Shown: positions 1-5,773, numbered from the stretch's first letter. The stretch: DNA of 8,912 bases from Bacillota bacterium (GCA_021802375.1 JAKAAL010000129.1:1-8912); one strand, 5' to 3'. The notes: generated by a model not told the origin, from the sequence alone. Made by a program: numbers and translations.

Positions 1-52
1 TGTCAAAACAGCCACTCAAACTGGTTTTCCAACAACGGCTTGCTGTAGGCAA
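1..52 (-). CDS. Possible start of a gene running off the left edge
   Basis: A GGAGGT Shine-Dalgarno sequence (about 62-67) is followed after ten bases by a TTG at 52-50 that opens a frame with no stop to the window edge. The visible 17 codons begin MPTASRCWKTS. The alternative is an ATG at 86 that overlaps the stop of the preceding gene and gives a 27-residue peptide ending at 3; that frame would place the strong Shine-Dalgarno inside its own coding sequence, so I prefer the TTG. Too little is visible for any function. Confidence 0.3.
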   Translation of the reverse strand, partial: MPTASRCWKTSLSGCFD

Positions 53-78
53 ATGAGCGTTGACCTCCGCGATATCGA

Positions 79-282
79 TTAATCATCAGTCGCTGCTTCT
101 GCCTGCCCATTGGGGTTCCTGTGCTCACAAGCTTGCACGTGGTCTCGCATATCGTAGCCCGTGTAGTCCTCCCATTCCGGGGCAAACTTCGTCCAGTCAC
201 AATGGATACAGCGGACGAGAAACCCCCATTGACCGTATTCGGGATCCCATTTCCATGCCAGGTTAAAATCGGTGGCCGTCAT
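79..282 (-). CDS. Small probable zinc-binding protein, 67 aa
   Basis: I chose the ATG at 282, 25 bases after the stop of the gene before it; the Shine-Dalgarno is weak (AAAGAGA). The frame extends upstream to a GTG at 336, but that would overlap the neighbouring gene. The protein starts MTATDFNLAWKW and is rich in Trp and acidic residues. Cys25 and Cys28 (CIHC), followed by His48, Cys52 and His54 (DHVQACEH), form a plausible single zinc site of the CxxC...HxxxC type. Small proteins with such a knuckle are common in phages and plasmids, where they may bind nucleic acid or proteins; the role here is inference. The family is not recognised. Confidence 0.65.
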   Translation of the reverse strand: MTATDFNLAWKWDPEYGQWGFLVRCIHCDWTKFAPEWEDYTGYDMRDHVQACEHRNPNGQAEAATDD

Positions 283-307
283 CGAATCTCTTTTCTGTCC
301 GCATTTT

Positions 308-508
308 TCATTGTGTAGGCAATCCCGCGACCGCACCCCGAGACGGGGTGCCGACCAGCACCGACCATGCCGTGGCCGCTAACGACTCCGTGTCCGGCGA
401 GGGTGGCCCCAGCAAGGCCAAGATGTGACCGATGTCGGTCAGGTTCGACCCGAGGCACTCCCGCCCACGATAGAGCGAGACCGCATGGTCCTGAATGCTC
501 ATCCACAT
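308..508 (-). CDS. Small hypothetical protein, 66 aa
   Basis: The start at 508 is well supported by an AAAGGAGGTGA Shine-Dalgarno (515-525), close to the perfect anti-16S match. A second ATG two codons later is also possible. The protein begins MWMSIQDHAVSLYRG and has a mildly hydrophobic middle (LTDIGHILALLG), with no membrane segment or motif that I recognise. A competing frame from a GTG at 518 lies inside the Shine-Dalgarno and is rejected. It is the first gene of a short run that continues into the zinc-knuckle gene. Function unknown. Confidence 0.65.
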   Translation of the reverse strand: MWMSIQDHAVSLYRGRECLGSNLTDIGHILALLGPPSPDTESLAATAWSVLVGTPSRGAVAGLPTQ

Positions 509-514
509 ACGATC

Positions 515-525
515 TCACCTCCTTT
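515..525 (-). promoter_or_regulatory. Near-perfect Shine-Dalgarno AAAGGAGGTGA
   Basis: On the minus strand AAAGGAGGTGA ends six bases before the ATG at 508. It decides the frame of the 66-residue gene, because the overlapping frame would need to start inside this site. Such a strong site suggests that this gene is the head of a new translational unit after the structured non-coding stretch. Confidence 0.7.
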
Positions 526-592
526 CGATGGAGTGAAATGGGGATACCGGTTTTGATTACGGGTGCTATCCACTATTTGGATCGTGGGACCG

Positions 593-618
593 ACACAAAA
601 GCGGCCCGGGACCGGCCG
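593..618 (-). terminator. Possible terminator downstream of the antitoxin
   Basis: Read on the minus strand, CGGCC pairs with GGCCG across a seven-base loop and is followed by CTTTTGTG. The stem is only five base pairs, though all G-C, and the T run is short. It could end transcripts that pass through the antitoxin gene and the structured stretch. Confidence 0.4.
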
Positions 619-697
619 TTAGGCACAAGCGAATAACGCAACATCGCGAGGGTGAGGTTAAGGGTTTCCTCTGGGATAGGCCCACCAGAGGTTAAAG

Positions 698-731
698 CGC
701 CGCGTCACTTTTCACGTCAGAAGACGCGGCG
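698..731 (-). repeat. 9-bp perfect inverted repeat after the antitoxin gene
   Basis: CGCCGCGTC (698-706) and GACGCGGCG (723-731) are perfect complements around a 16-base loop, about 28 bases past the antitoxin stop. On the minus strand the stem is followed only by CTTTAACC, too weak a T run for a textbook intrinsic terminator. It may protect the 3' end of the antitoxin transcript or serve as a weak terminator. Confidence 0.5.
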
Positions 732-758
732 GATGCCTCAAGATAGGGAACGGCCATC

Positions 759-1052
759 TTAATCGGCGGATTCCATCAATGCATCATGACGGAGCATCGC
801 GTCGCGTAAACCAAGGGCCGGTCTGGGGACCGGATCCATCAGTATCTGGGTAAATTGGCGGCTGATGTCGGCACTCAGTTGAATTCGCTGTTGACGTGCT
901 AGCACGTCTTGGGCATGATGCTTTACCGCTAGTAATACAAAATCGGAGAGGCTGAGCCCTTCGAGGGCAGCGGCCGCTTCAATGAAGCGTTTATCATCGA
1001 GACGAAGCCGTGTTTCTAATCGCGCTTGACGTTTGTCATTCATCGTAACCAT
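759..1052 (-). CDS. DUF1778/TacA-like ribbon-helix-helix antitoxin, 97 aa
   Basis: This matches from memory the DUF1778 (TacA-type) antitoxins, which neutralise a GNAT acetyltransferase toxin acting on aminoacyl-tRNA and repress their own promoter. Seen here: a basic N-terminus, a ribbon strand RLETRLRLDDK at about residues 11-21, helices with EAAAALEGLSLSDFVLLAV at about 25-43, then the typical linker ending in VLARQQRIQLS and a C-terminal tail with FTQILMDPVPRPALGLRDAML. Length fits the family. The ATG at 1052 follows GGAGG by seven bases; the next ATG at 1043 is too far away. A perfect palindrome lies 28-42 bases upstream. No toxin gene follows: the next gene is 250 bases away and encodes only 66 residues. 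It could be a solitary regulator or the remnant of a broken pair. Confidence 0.8.
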   Translation of the reverse strand: MVTMNDKRQARLETRLRLDDKRFIEAAAALEGLSLSDFVLLAVKHHAQDVLARQQRIQLSADISRQFTQILMDPVPRPALGLRDAMLRHDALMESAD

Positions 1053-1079
1053 AGTATCCCCTCCACCACTCTTTTTATT

Positions 1080-1094
1080 ATTGTGCGGCACAAT
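1080..1094. promoter_or_regulatory. Palindromic operator candidate for the antitoxin gene
   Basis: ATTGTGC and GCACAAT form a perfect 7-bp inverted repeat around a single central base. It lies about 28 bases before the antitoxin ATG and overlaps AATAAT (1077-1082, minus strand), a possible -10 box; no convincing -35 box is seen. Ribbon-helix-helix antitoxins typically bind such palindromes to repress their own operon, so autoregulation is a reasonable inference. Confidence 0.55.
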
Positions 1095-1132
1095 GACAGA
1101 TTGGGGAAGCGAAATTTAGATACGAAGAGGCA

Positions 1133-1164
1133 CCTAGAACCCGACAACATTTCGGGTCCTAAGG
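1133..1164 (-). terminator. Imperfect hairpin over the CAP gene stop codon
   Basis: On the minus strand ACCCGA pairs with TCGGGT around a seven-base loop (1139-1157), and the stem extends imperfectly through a bulge and a G-U pair to CCT/AGG. The TAG stop of the CAP gene (1161-1159) lies within the stem. The T run is poor (TTCTAGG), so this is a weak terminator at best. Confidence 0.4.
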
Positions 1165-2757
1165 CACCGCAACCGTCGTCTTCTCGGTCACCGACTCCGC
1201 CGCTGTGGAAGGCGCTTCGGGGTCTTTGGCAAAAACCTTCACCGTGTAGGATCCGGCCTGGGGCGGCGTAAAGGTCCAGGTGGCTTGCGAAGAATAGGCC
1301 CCACTGGAGGTCCAAGTGCCCGAGGGACTCTTCACCCACCATTGGTAGACGGGCGTGGTCAGGCCCGCCGCAGTAGCCGTCAAGGCAACCGAAGAGGCCG
1401 TCACTCCCGGCGTGGCGATGCTGACCGACGATCCCACGTTAATCACCCCGGTGCGGTAAAACGCTTGCCGCCACGCTCCACCATGCACCTGAGCAGAATC
1501 GAGCCCATAGACCGCGACCGCGTAACTGCCGGGCGCCAAGGCCGCCAAGGTGAAGCTGGACCCTTGGCCATAATTCTGCACCATGCGCCAGCCGCCGGTG
1601 GTCCCGCGCACCCAGAACTGATACTGGAGGCCACTGGTTTGGGAGGCATGACCAGTCGGGGCCAAGGTGACCGATGAACCCGGAGAGATCACACCTGACG
1701 GGAGGCCGGTGAGCGACAGCCCAGTAATTTGCGAGCCGTCTGGGGCCACCGTCACCGTGGTGGTAAGGGGTGCCGGATGCGGATCTTGCGCCGTGGCCAC
1801 ATAGACATTCACCGGCCAGACTCCGGGCACTTGGGGCACAAATTGCACGGTACTGCCCTGTCCCACGATCCCGTGCCATTGCTCGGTCCGGGGGGACTGG
1901 ATCCACGCGGTGACCGAGGCACCCGCCGGCACGTGCTGCACCGTAAGTGATACGGGTTCAGTCGCCACTGGGGCGGTGGTGTTGACGCTCAACGACAGCG
2001 GACCCAAGGGCGCCGTCAGAGGGTTCCACCCAGCGGTCGGGGTGTTGGCACCCGCTTGGAGCGCTTGCGCCCAGGTATAGGTGTACGAAGGCGGCGTGGT
2101 GGTCACGGCGGTCACCATGGTATCCGAGAGATACATGGCAGACGGTCCGGTGATGGCCGATTGCGCCGTGCCTTCGCCGAGATAGACCGTGCCCGTGGTC
2201 CAAGGGAGGTGCATCCAGTGCATCAGAATATTGCGCCGATGACCCCAACAACCCGACGCAGTGGCGGACGTGCAGGCCAAGTTCGACGTGTTTTGGAGCC
2301 CCGAGCCACCCCACCCATCGTCATACATCCACAGGTAAAAACTGCCCAGCGGGTTGTTGCTGTCCGCCCAATTGGAGCCCCAAGCTGGCAACGATTGGGA
2401 TGCTTGGACATAGGGATCTTTCTGCCCTTGAGCCGCGACCAAGGCCGCCTGGTTCAGACTCGCGACCCGTCCCGGGATGGCGGTCTCACCGCGTGCCACT
2501 CGCTCCAGATTCGTGAGCACAAACAACTGATCGCCCGGCGTCAAGTTAAGCCAATTCTTGGGTAAGATCAACGGCCCTAAGCCTTCCGTCTTCCGGGCGT
2601 AATCGAGCGCGGTGGCCGCACTCACTTGGCAGGCTGTGGAGGCGTTGCCGTGGGTGTAACACGTTTGGTAAAAATTAGGTTGCGGAGAGAGATTGTGCGC
2701 AGGACTCGGCGGGGCAATGGTCAGCGCCGATAAGGCCGCGAGGGTGATGGCAAACAT
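1159..2757 (-). CDS. Secreted CAP/SCP-domain protein with three beta repeats, 532 aa
   Basis: A signal peptide (residues 1-20, hydrophobic core up to SPA; no Lys or Arg in its n-region) points to export. Residues about 75-220 look like a CAP (SCP/PR-1) domain: LTNLERVARG at 81-90, then LNQAAL, WGSNWAD at 126-132, YLWMYDDGWGGSG at 141-153, and the signature CWGHRRNIL at 170-178. Cys33/Cys43 and Cys162/Cys170 could form disulfides. Residues about 250-532 are beta-rich, with three related units near 282-325, 378-421 and 470-512 of the form W-V/I-x-S-P...PGSYxVxVY. CAP proteins have varied, mostly unproven roles in bacteria; surface or extracellular binding is an inference. The start ATG follows AAAGGA, and no other start codon lies between it and an upstream stop. 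It sits alone between hairpins and looks like cargo of the element. Confidence 0.85.
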   Translation of the reverse strand: MFAITLAALSALTIAPPSPAHNLSPQPNFYQTCYTHGNASTACQVSAATALDYARKTEGLGPLILPKNWLNLTPGDQLFVLTNLERVARGETAIPGRVASLNQAALVAAQGQKDPYVQASQSLPAWGSNWADSNNPLGSFYLWMYDDGWGGSGLQNTSNLACTSATASGCWGHRRNILMHWMHLPWTTGTVYLGEGTAQSAITGPSAMYLSDTMVTAVTTTPPSYTYTWAQALQAGANTPTAGWNPLTAPLGPLSLSVNTTAPVATEPVSLTVQHVPAGASVTAWIQSPRTEQWHGIVGQGSTVQFVPQVPGVWPVNVYVATAQDPHPAPLTTTVTVAPDGSQITGLSLTGLPSGVISPGSSVTLAPTGHASQTSGLQYQFWVRGTTGGWRMVQNYGQGSSFTLAALAPGSYAVAVYGLDSAQVHGGAWRQAFYRTGVINVGSSVSIATPGVTASSVALTATAAGLTTPVYQWWVKSPSGTWTSSGAYSSQATWTFTPPQAGSYTVKVFAKDPEAPSTAAESVTEKTTVAVP

Positions 2758-2786
2758 CGAGGCACATCCTTTCGGATTGAGTAGTA

Positions 2787-2801
2787 GTGATAAGAAATCA
2801 C
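2787..2801. promoter_or_regulatory. Short inverted repeat before the CAP gene
   Basis: GTGAT and ATCAC flank five bases, 30 bases before the CAP start. It lies in the only space available for the CAP promoter, which I cannot place with confidence. It could be a regulator site; five-base arms also arise by chance. Confidence 0.25.
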
Positions 2802-2846
2802 AACGAGAACTTATTTAGCATCCAGGTGAAAAAATCCTGCTTTTTC

Positions 2847-2890
2847 CACAACAAAAACCCCCAGAGCGGACTGGCGCGTCTCTCGGGGGG
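2847..2890 (-). terminator. Terminator of the eight-gene run
   Basis: On the minus strand GGGGG/CCCCC and AGAG/CTCT arms (2858-2866 with 2880-2890) form a nine-pair stem with one bulged base and a 13-base loop, followed by TTTTTGTTG. It lies about 90 bases past the stop at 2983 and separates the run from the CAP gene. Confidence 0.7.
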
Positions 2891-2982
2891 TGCATCACCT
2901 GCTGTCCGACACGGATCGAATTCTGGCTTCGAAAGGAGTGTGTGACGGACCGATGTAGTATACCAAGGGTCGCCGGGAGAAA

Positions 2983-3327
2983 TCAACCGGTGGGAGCCAT
3001 ATTCCAATGATGGGCGAGCACCGCCCATTGCTGGGATTGATCCGCGCAGAGTCGGCCGAGATCGGCCCAGGCCGTCTCGGCGAAATACACTTCCTGGGCC
3101 CGCGAGACGTGTCCTTGCCGGTCGAGAGGGAGCCCATGATGCACACCATTCCGGTCCGTGAAGACCACCAATCCACGAGGCCAGTCCGGATGCACCGGCA
3201 CGACAAAGGCCTCGAATCCCTGCCGCTCTGCCCAATCAAGAACGGTGGCTCCGGCGAGCGCGTCCATGAATTGCCACAGGGTATCCCACGATGGGGTTGG
3301 AGTTGTTTGGGTTTCTTGGATCGCCAT
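2983..3327 (-). CDS. Hypothetical protein, 114 aa
   Basis: The start at 3327 (MAIQETQTTPTPSWDT) is preceded by a purine run GAGGGGGAAC and lies 19 bases after the stop of the previous gene; frames starting much further upstream overlap that gene and are not credible. The protein is acidic and Trp-rich, with a segment FEAFVVPVHPDWPRGLVVFTD at about residues 38-58 that looks like two beta strands, then HHGLPLDRQGHV and a helical C-terminus. I do not recognise the family. As the last gene before a terminator it closes the run of small genes. Another frame overlaps it over its whole length but lacks a ribosome binding site. Confidence 0.7.
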   Translation of the reverse strand: MAIQETQTTPTPSWDTLWQFMDALAGATVLDWAERQGFEAFVVPVHPDWPRGLVVFTDRNGVHHGLPLDRQGHVSRAQEVYFAETAWADLGRLCADQSQQWAVLAHHWNMAPTG

Positions 3328-3346
3328 GGAACGTTCCCCCTCTCTC

Positions 3347-3586
3347 CTACTGGGTGCAACACTGGGCGACCGACGGGGTGTCCAAAAACGCCGTGATAGC
3401 GGCCTGGGCTGCCTCGCGGGTTGCAAAGTACGCCAGACCCTGGGTGGCATCGAACCGGAGCGCGTAGCGCACCCAGCCACCCCGTGCCGGTTCGTGATGT
3501 TCGATTTGCACCCACCAATCCGATGAGTGCCACGAGGGGATCGCCCGACACTCCCAAAGTGCCGGAGCCAACGGTGCAAGAGCCAT
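3347..3586 (-). CDS. Hypothetical protein, 79 aa
   Basis: The ATG at 3586 follows AGGAGG by about eight bases, so the longer version of this frame is rejected. The sequence (MALAPLAPALWECRAIPSWH...) alternates hydrophobic and aromatic residues: WWVQIEHHE and WVRYALRFD look like beta strands, followed by AYFATREAAQAAITAF, a strand-helix ending typical of small compact domains that sense or bind a partner. There is a Cys pair near the C-terminus. Family and function unknown. It is preceded by the largest gap inside the run, which carries a strong hairpin. Confidence 0.65.
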   Translation of the reverse strand: MALAPLAPALWECRAIPSWHSSDWWVQIEHHEPARGGWVRYALRFDATQGLAYFATREAAQAAITAFLDTPSVAQCCTQ

Positions 3587-3640
3587 GGGGAATCCCTCCT
3601 GTTCTTGATGAGTTTTCGAAAAACGAAGGACTCCGCTAAG

Positions 3641-3659
3641 GCTCCGGCGGCGCCGGAGC
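3641..3659 (-). repeat. Perfect 8-bp hairpin inside the operon
   Basis: GCTCCGGC and GCCGGAGC pair around a three-base loop in the 91-base gap between two genes of the run. A T run (CGTTTTTCG) on the minus strand comes only some 16 bases later, as part of a TTTTCGAAAA palindrome at 3613-3622. The spacing is wrong for a standard terminator; attenuation, transcript processing or stabilisation are the alternatives. Confidence 0.5.
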
Positions 3660-3677
3660 AAGACGATTACGAACTAT

Positions 3678-3908
3678 CTACTCCCCGGGTTGAGCCGGCG
3701 AGTCGAGGTACACCCGACTGAGCACCGGGTGTCCTGGGTCATCGGCCGGACGCAAGGTAATCGTACCGAGACCACCCGAGACATATAACCCCAATTGCTC
3801 GGCGGCCCGACACACCTGGACTAAGCGTCGGGACAGTCGGTCCACCGTATCGGGATCCACCCCAGCCGCCATACACTGATCATCGTGGATGATGCTAAAA
3901 CTACGCAT
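3678..3908 (-). CDS. Hypothetical protein, 76 aa
   Basis: The ATG at 3908 lies ten bases after AGGAG and overlaps the stop of the preceding gene by eight bases, which suggests translational coupling. The protein starts MRSFSIIHDDQCMAAGVD. Residues about 20-40 form an amphipathic helix (DTVDRLSRRLVQVCRAAEQL), followed by a Gly-rich turn and short strands (GLYVSGGLGTITLRP). This helix-then-hairpin plan is common among small phage and plasmid proteins, but I cannot name the family. Longer versions of the frame lack a ribosome binding site and run through the neighbouring gene. Confidence 0.65.
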   Translation of the reverse strand: MRSFSIIHDDQCMAAGVDPDTVDRLSRRLVQVCRAAEQLGLYVSGGLGTITLRPADDPGHPVLSRVYLDSPAQPGE

Positions 3909-4077
3909 CACGCACCATCTCCTCTCGATATCGATTCTCCGCCTGCCGGCGGGGTTTGCGATGATACGGGGCCTGTGAACCCTTTTTTGGGGGGACGGTC
4001 TTGGTACGAGGGTCCACCCCGCCCCAAGACCCACGCGGCAAGGATCGGCCCTGAGCGAGATGTTCGGAAATCTTCAT
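3901..4077 (-). CDS. Small basic hypothetical protein, 58 aa
   Basis: I place the start at the ATG at 4077 (MKISEHLAQGRSLPRGSWGG), eight bases after the previous stop. A GTG at 4089 that overlaps the previous stop as GTGA is the alternative (62 aa), but its purine run AAAGGGG would be too close. The protein is short, lacks hydrophobic segments and is rich in Lys, Arg and Pro in its second half (KTVPPKKGSQAPYHRKPRRQ), as in an unstructured nucleic-acid or protein-binding peptide. This is composition, not homology. It overlaps the next gene by eight bases. It may not be translated. Confidence 0.45.
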   Translation of the reverse strand: MKISEHLAQGRSLPRGSWGGVDPRTKTVPPKKGSQAPYHRKPRRQAENRYREEMVRDA

Positions 4078-4085
4078 GGGAATTA

Positions 4086-4394
4086 TCACGCCCCTTTCGT
4101 AGCGGATAAGGTGTGTGGCAGTTGTGCGAGCACCCGCACAATGGATCGGCGCCGGTCCAGTTGTTTGGTTCCGGCGAGGAGCACATCCAGATCACACCGG
4201 TCTAGGACAAACAAAGTGTCGAGGTTCCCCCGGTGGGATCCCGTCCGAACCCAGACCACATAGCGGTCCACTCCGGCCTGGTAGACAAAGTATCGCTGAA
4301 ACTGGGGATGATTCGGCGGGCAGTGATTGTGCCAGAAGGTGACCCGTGTGAGCGTATTGGTGTCATACACACGACCGGCAATGGTTTGGCGCAT
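4086..4394 (-). CDS. Small mobile-element protein with a YDT N-terminus, 102 aa
   Basis: The ATG at 4394 lies nine bases after GGAGG. The N-terminus MRQTIAGRVYDTNTLTRV resembles a family of small hypothetical proteins from phages and integrative elements that begin with a strand, then a K/R-x-YDT motif, and go on to a display of aromatic beta strands; here those are FQRYFVYQAG and RYVVWVRTG at about residues 32-51. The second half (LDTLFVLDRCDLDVLLAGTKQ) looks helical and differs from what I remember of that family. The role is unknown. Its ribosome binding site may be masked by a short upstream CCTCC complement. Confidence 0.65.
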   Translation of the reverse strand: MRQTIAGRVYDTNTLTRVTFWHNHCPPNHPQFQRYFVYQAGVDRYVVWVRTGSHRGNLDTLFVLDRCDLDVLLAGTKQLDRRRSIVRVLAQLPHTLSATKGA

Positions 4395-4403
4395 GGCTAG
4401 GAG

Positions 4404-4453
4404 CCTCCTTCATCAAGAATGGAGGTCACCAGGGGGCCCGCCAGCGGCGGGGC
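4404..4453 (-). repeat. Two short inverted repeats before the YDT gene
   Basis: GCCCGCC/GGCGGGGC (4436-4453, three-base loop, one bulge) directly follows the stop of the upstream gene; no T run follows it. Next, CCTCC (minus strand, 4425-4421) is complementary to the GGAGG ribosome binding site at 4408-4404 with a 12-base loop. The first may be a weak terminator or stabiliser; the second could partly mask the site. Confidence 0.35.
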
Positions 4454-5131
4454 TCAGAGATTAGGCATCCGGTCGAGGTACCCGGCCCCGACCGCCTGGA
4501 GCGCGGCAAATTCCGCCCCAATAAGCCGGCCCAAGGGATGGAGCAAAGCGGTCGGATCCCAGTTGGGGTCAGTGCGTTCGAGGTGTTCCAGCGCGCGCAC
4601 CAACTGCGTGCCGAACGGGATCCCAGACGTCTGATCGCGCTCGAAGTGGAACGCCTGGATCCAGGGCGACAACCCCGGCAGATCCGGCCATCGCATGCCA
4701 GGCCGCCGTGGATGTTGATAGCCGGCCACCGGATGGGTCACATAGGCCCACTGGCCGTGCCATACCCACTCGCGTAACGGGTTGGGATAGGGTGACGTGG
4801 GATCGATCCAGTCGTGCCACGAATCACACAAGCCACCCGCCAGAATCGGCGTGAAAGCGCGATCGAACGAAACCATAACGTCGGCAAAGAAGGGATCGTG
4901 CCGGAGAGCCCGCGTGGTGGACTTCCGCCCTAATCGGGACCACTCAGTCGAATCAAAGCCATAGTGCAGACGGCGCCACAACGCTTGATGGGCCGATGAC
5001 GGCCACGGACGCACCTGGCCACCGACATCGAGCCCCTCTCCCGTGTCGCGGCCTAAGGCTATCGACCAATCGGCGTCATCCCGTAACAATTGCACAACCG
5101 CGCGGCGCGCGCGCCAGATCCACAGAGCCAT
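4454..5131 (-). CDS. Hypothetical Trp-rich protein with EWSRLGR motif, 225 aa
   Basis: The start ATG follows AAGGAGG by ten bases. The protein opens with an amphipathic basic helix (MALWIWRARRAVVQLLRDDAD) and has about a dozen Trp residues. Residues 62-80 (TEWSRLGRKSTTRALRHDP) closely resemble residues 107-125 of the XRE-family protein of this window (IEWSRLGR...LLTDP), the only hint of a shared domain. The remainder includes CDSWHDWIDPTSPYPNPL at about 102-119 and a helical C-terminus (LLHPLGRLIGAEFAALQAVG). No catalytic motif or membrane span is evident, and I do not recognise the family. It lies in the tight run, 30 bases after the YdjM-type gene. Confidence 0.75.
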   Translation of the reverse strand: MALWIWRARRAVVQLLRDDADWSIALGRDTGEGLDVGGQVRPWPSSAHQALWRRLHYGFDSTEWSRLGRKSTTRALRHDPFFADVMVSFDRAFTPILAGGLCDSWHDWIDPTSPYPNPLREWVWHGQWAYVTHPVAGYQHPRRPGMRWPDLPGLSPWIQAFHFERDQTSGIPFGTQLVRALEHLERTDPNWDPTALLHPLGRLIGAEFAALQAVGAGYLDRMPNL

Positions 5132-5161
5132 CGCAAAGTCGCCTCCTTAAGAGAATCCCGA

Positions 5162-5773
5162 TCAGCCATCCAACGCGGCCAGATGCGATGTCGGGTGGAG
5201 GCCCAGGATGTGCCACGCCAAGAGCACGAGAAATCCTGTCAAGATCAAAAAAGCCCAGGAGTCGGTGCGCCGGACGGATCCATGAATCGGCCAGCGAAAT
5301 CCGTGGCGAGAAAAGGGCCAGAGCCACCATTGCGGCGTCTGGTTAAAGCCATCCAGCAGGAGATGGCTCACCCCTCCGAATACGAGCCCCAGCAATACCC
5401 ACCAGAACGGATAGGAAAGCCCGCTGAGCAACCCATGGCTAGCCCCATGAAGCAGGCTCCAGACCAAAGCGCCCAGAAGCGCTAGAATGCCACTGGCGAT
5501 GCCGACCGCCACCAGCGAGTGTGCCTGATGTCGATGCCAGATGGCGTGCGGATACCCAGCCCGTCCAACTTCTGGGGGAACGTGGGGACCGCGTGAGTGC
5601 GAGACCGCCGGCCAGGGAATCCAACGCCCGAGGGTCGAATGCGGATGGTCCCAATCCGGCACCAGTCCCCCAAAGCCACTGGCGGCCACCAGAGTCACCG
5701 GATGCGGCATTCCAACCGTCAGGGCTAAACCGGCCACCACGAGGCCGCCTAGAATATGCGTATGGGCGTTCAC
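5162..5773 (-). CDS. YdjM/DUF457-type membrane-bound metal-dependent hydrolase, 203 aa
   Basis: This fits the YdjM (DUF457) family of inner-membrane proteins annotated as metal-dependent hydrolases; the substrate is unknown and enzymatic activity is largely unproven. Visible landmarks: HTHILGG at residues 4-10, GGLVPDWDHPHS at 35-46, HRHQAHS at 80-86 and SHLLLDGFNQTPQWWLWPF at 136-154, whose Asp and His residues could bind metal. Four hydrophobic stretches lie near 8-34, 87-108, 123-141 and 172-190. The start is a GTG that overlaps the stop of the upstream gene (GTGA), with AGGAG eight bases before it, so translation is coupled. In E. coli ydjM is LexA-controlled; no SOS box is apparent here. 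Phages and plasmids also carry this family. Confidence 0.85.
   Translation of the reverse strand: MNAHTHILGGLVVAGLALTVGMPHPVTLVAASGFGGLVPDWDHPHSTLGRWIPWPAVSHSRGPHVPPEVGRAGYPHAIWHRHQAHSLVAVGIASGILALLGALVWSLLHGASHGLLSGLSYPFWWVLLGLVFGGVSHLLLDGFNQTPQWWLWPFSRHGFRWPIHGSVRRTDSWAFLILTGFLVLLAWHILGLHPTSHLAALDG

Larger units (their letters stand above)
526..758. other. Non-coding stretch with several inverted repeats
   Basis: No gene with a ribosome binding site is visible between the antitoxin stop and the next gene. In minus-strand order the stretch holds a 9-bp stem (698-706 with 723-731, 16-base loop), a 7-bp stem CCTCTGG/CCAGAGG (668-674 with 685-691), a short GC stem followed by CTTTTG (602-618), and a 5-bp inverted repeat ATCCA/TGGAT (568-572 with 578-582). 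An 8-base direct repeat GAGGTTAA occurs at 654-661 and 688-695. It may be a structured 3' untranslated region, a small RNA or just spacer. Confidence 0.45.

Noticed and set aside
1439..1906. 155-residue frame on the minus strand within the CAP gene
   Set aside because: It is an out-of-frame shadow of the repeat-containing region; the CAP reading frame is continuous and recognisable.
2056..2565. 169-residue frame on the plus strand
   Set aside because: It is antisense to the CAP domain coding region; its Arg- and Gly-rich sequence has no recognisable domain.
2895..3557. 220-residue frame on the minus strand
   Set aside because: It overlaps two well-supported small genes in another frame, lacks a ribosome binding site and runs into the terminator.
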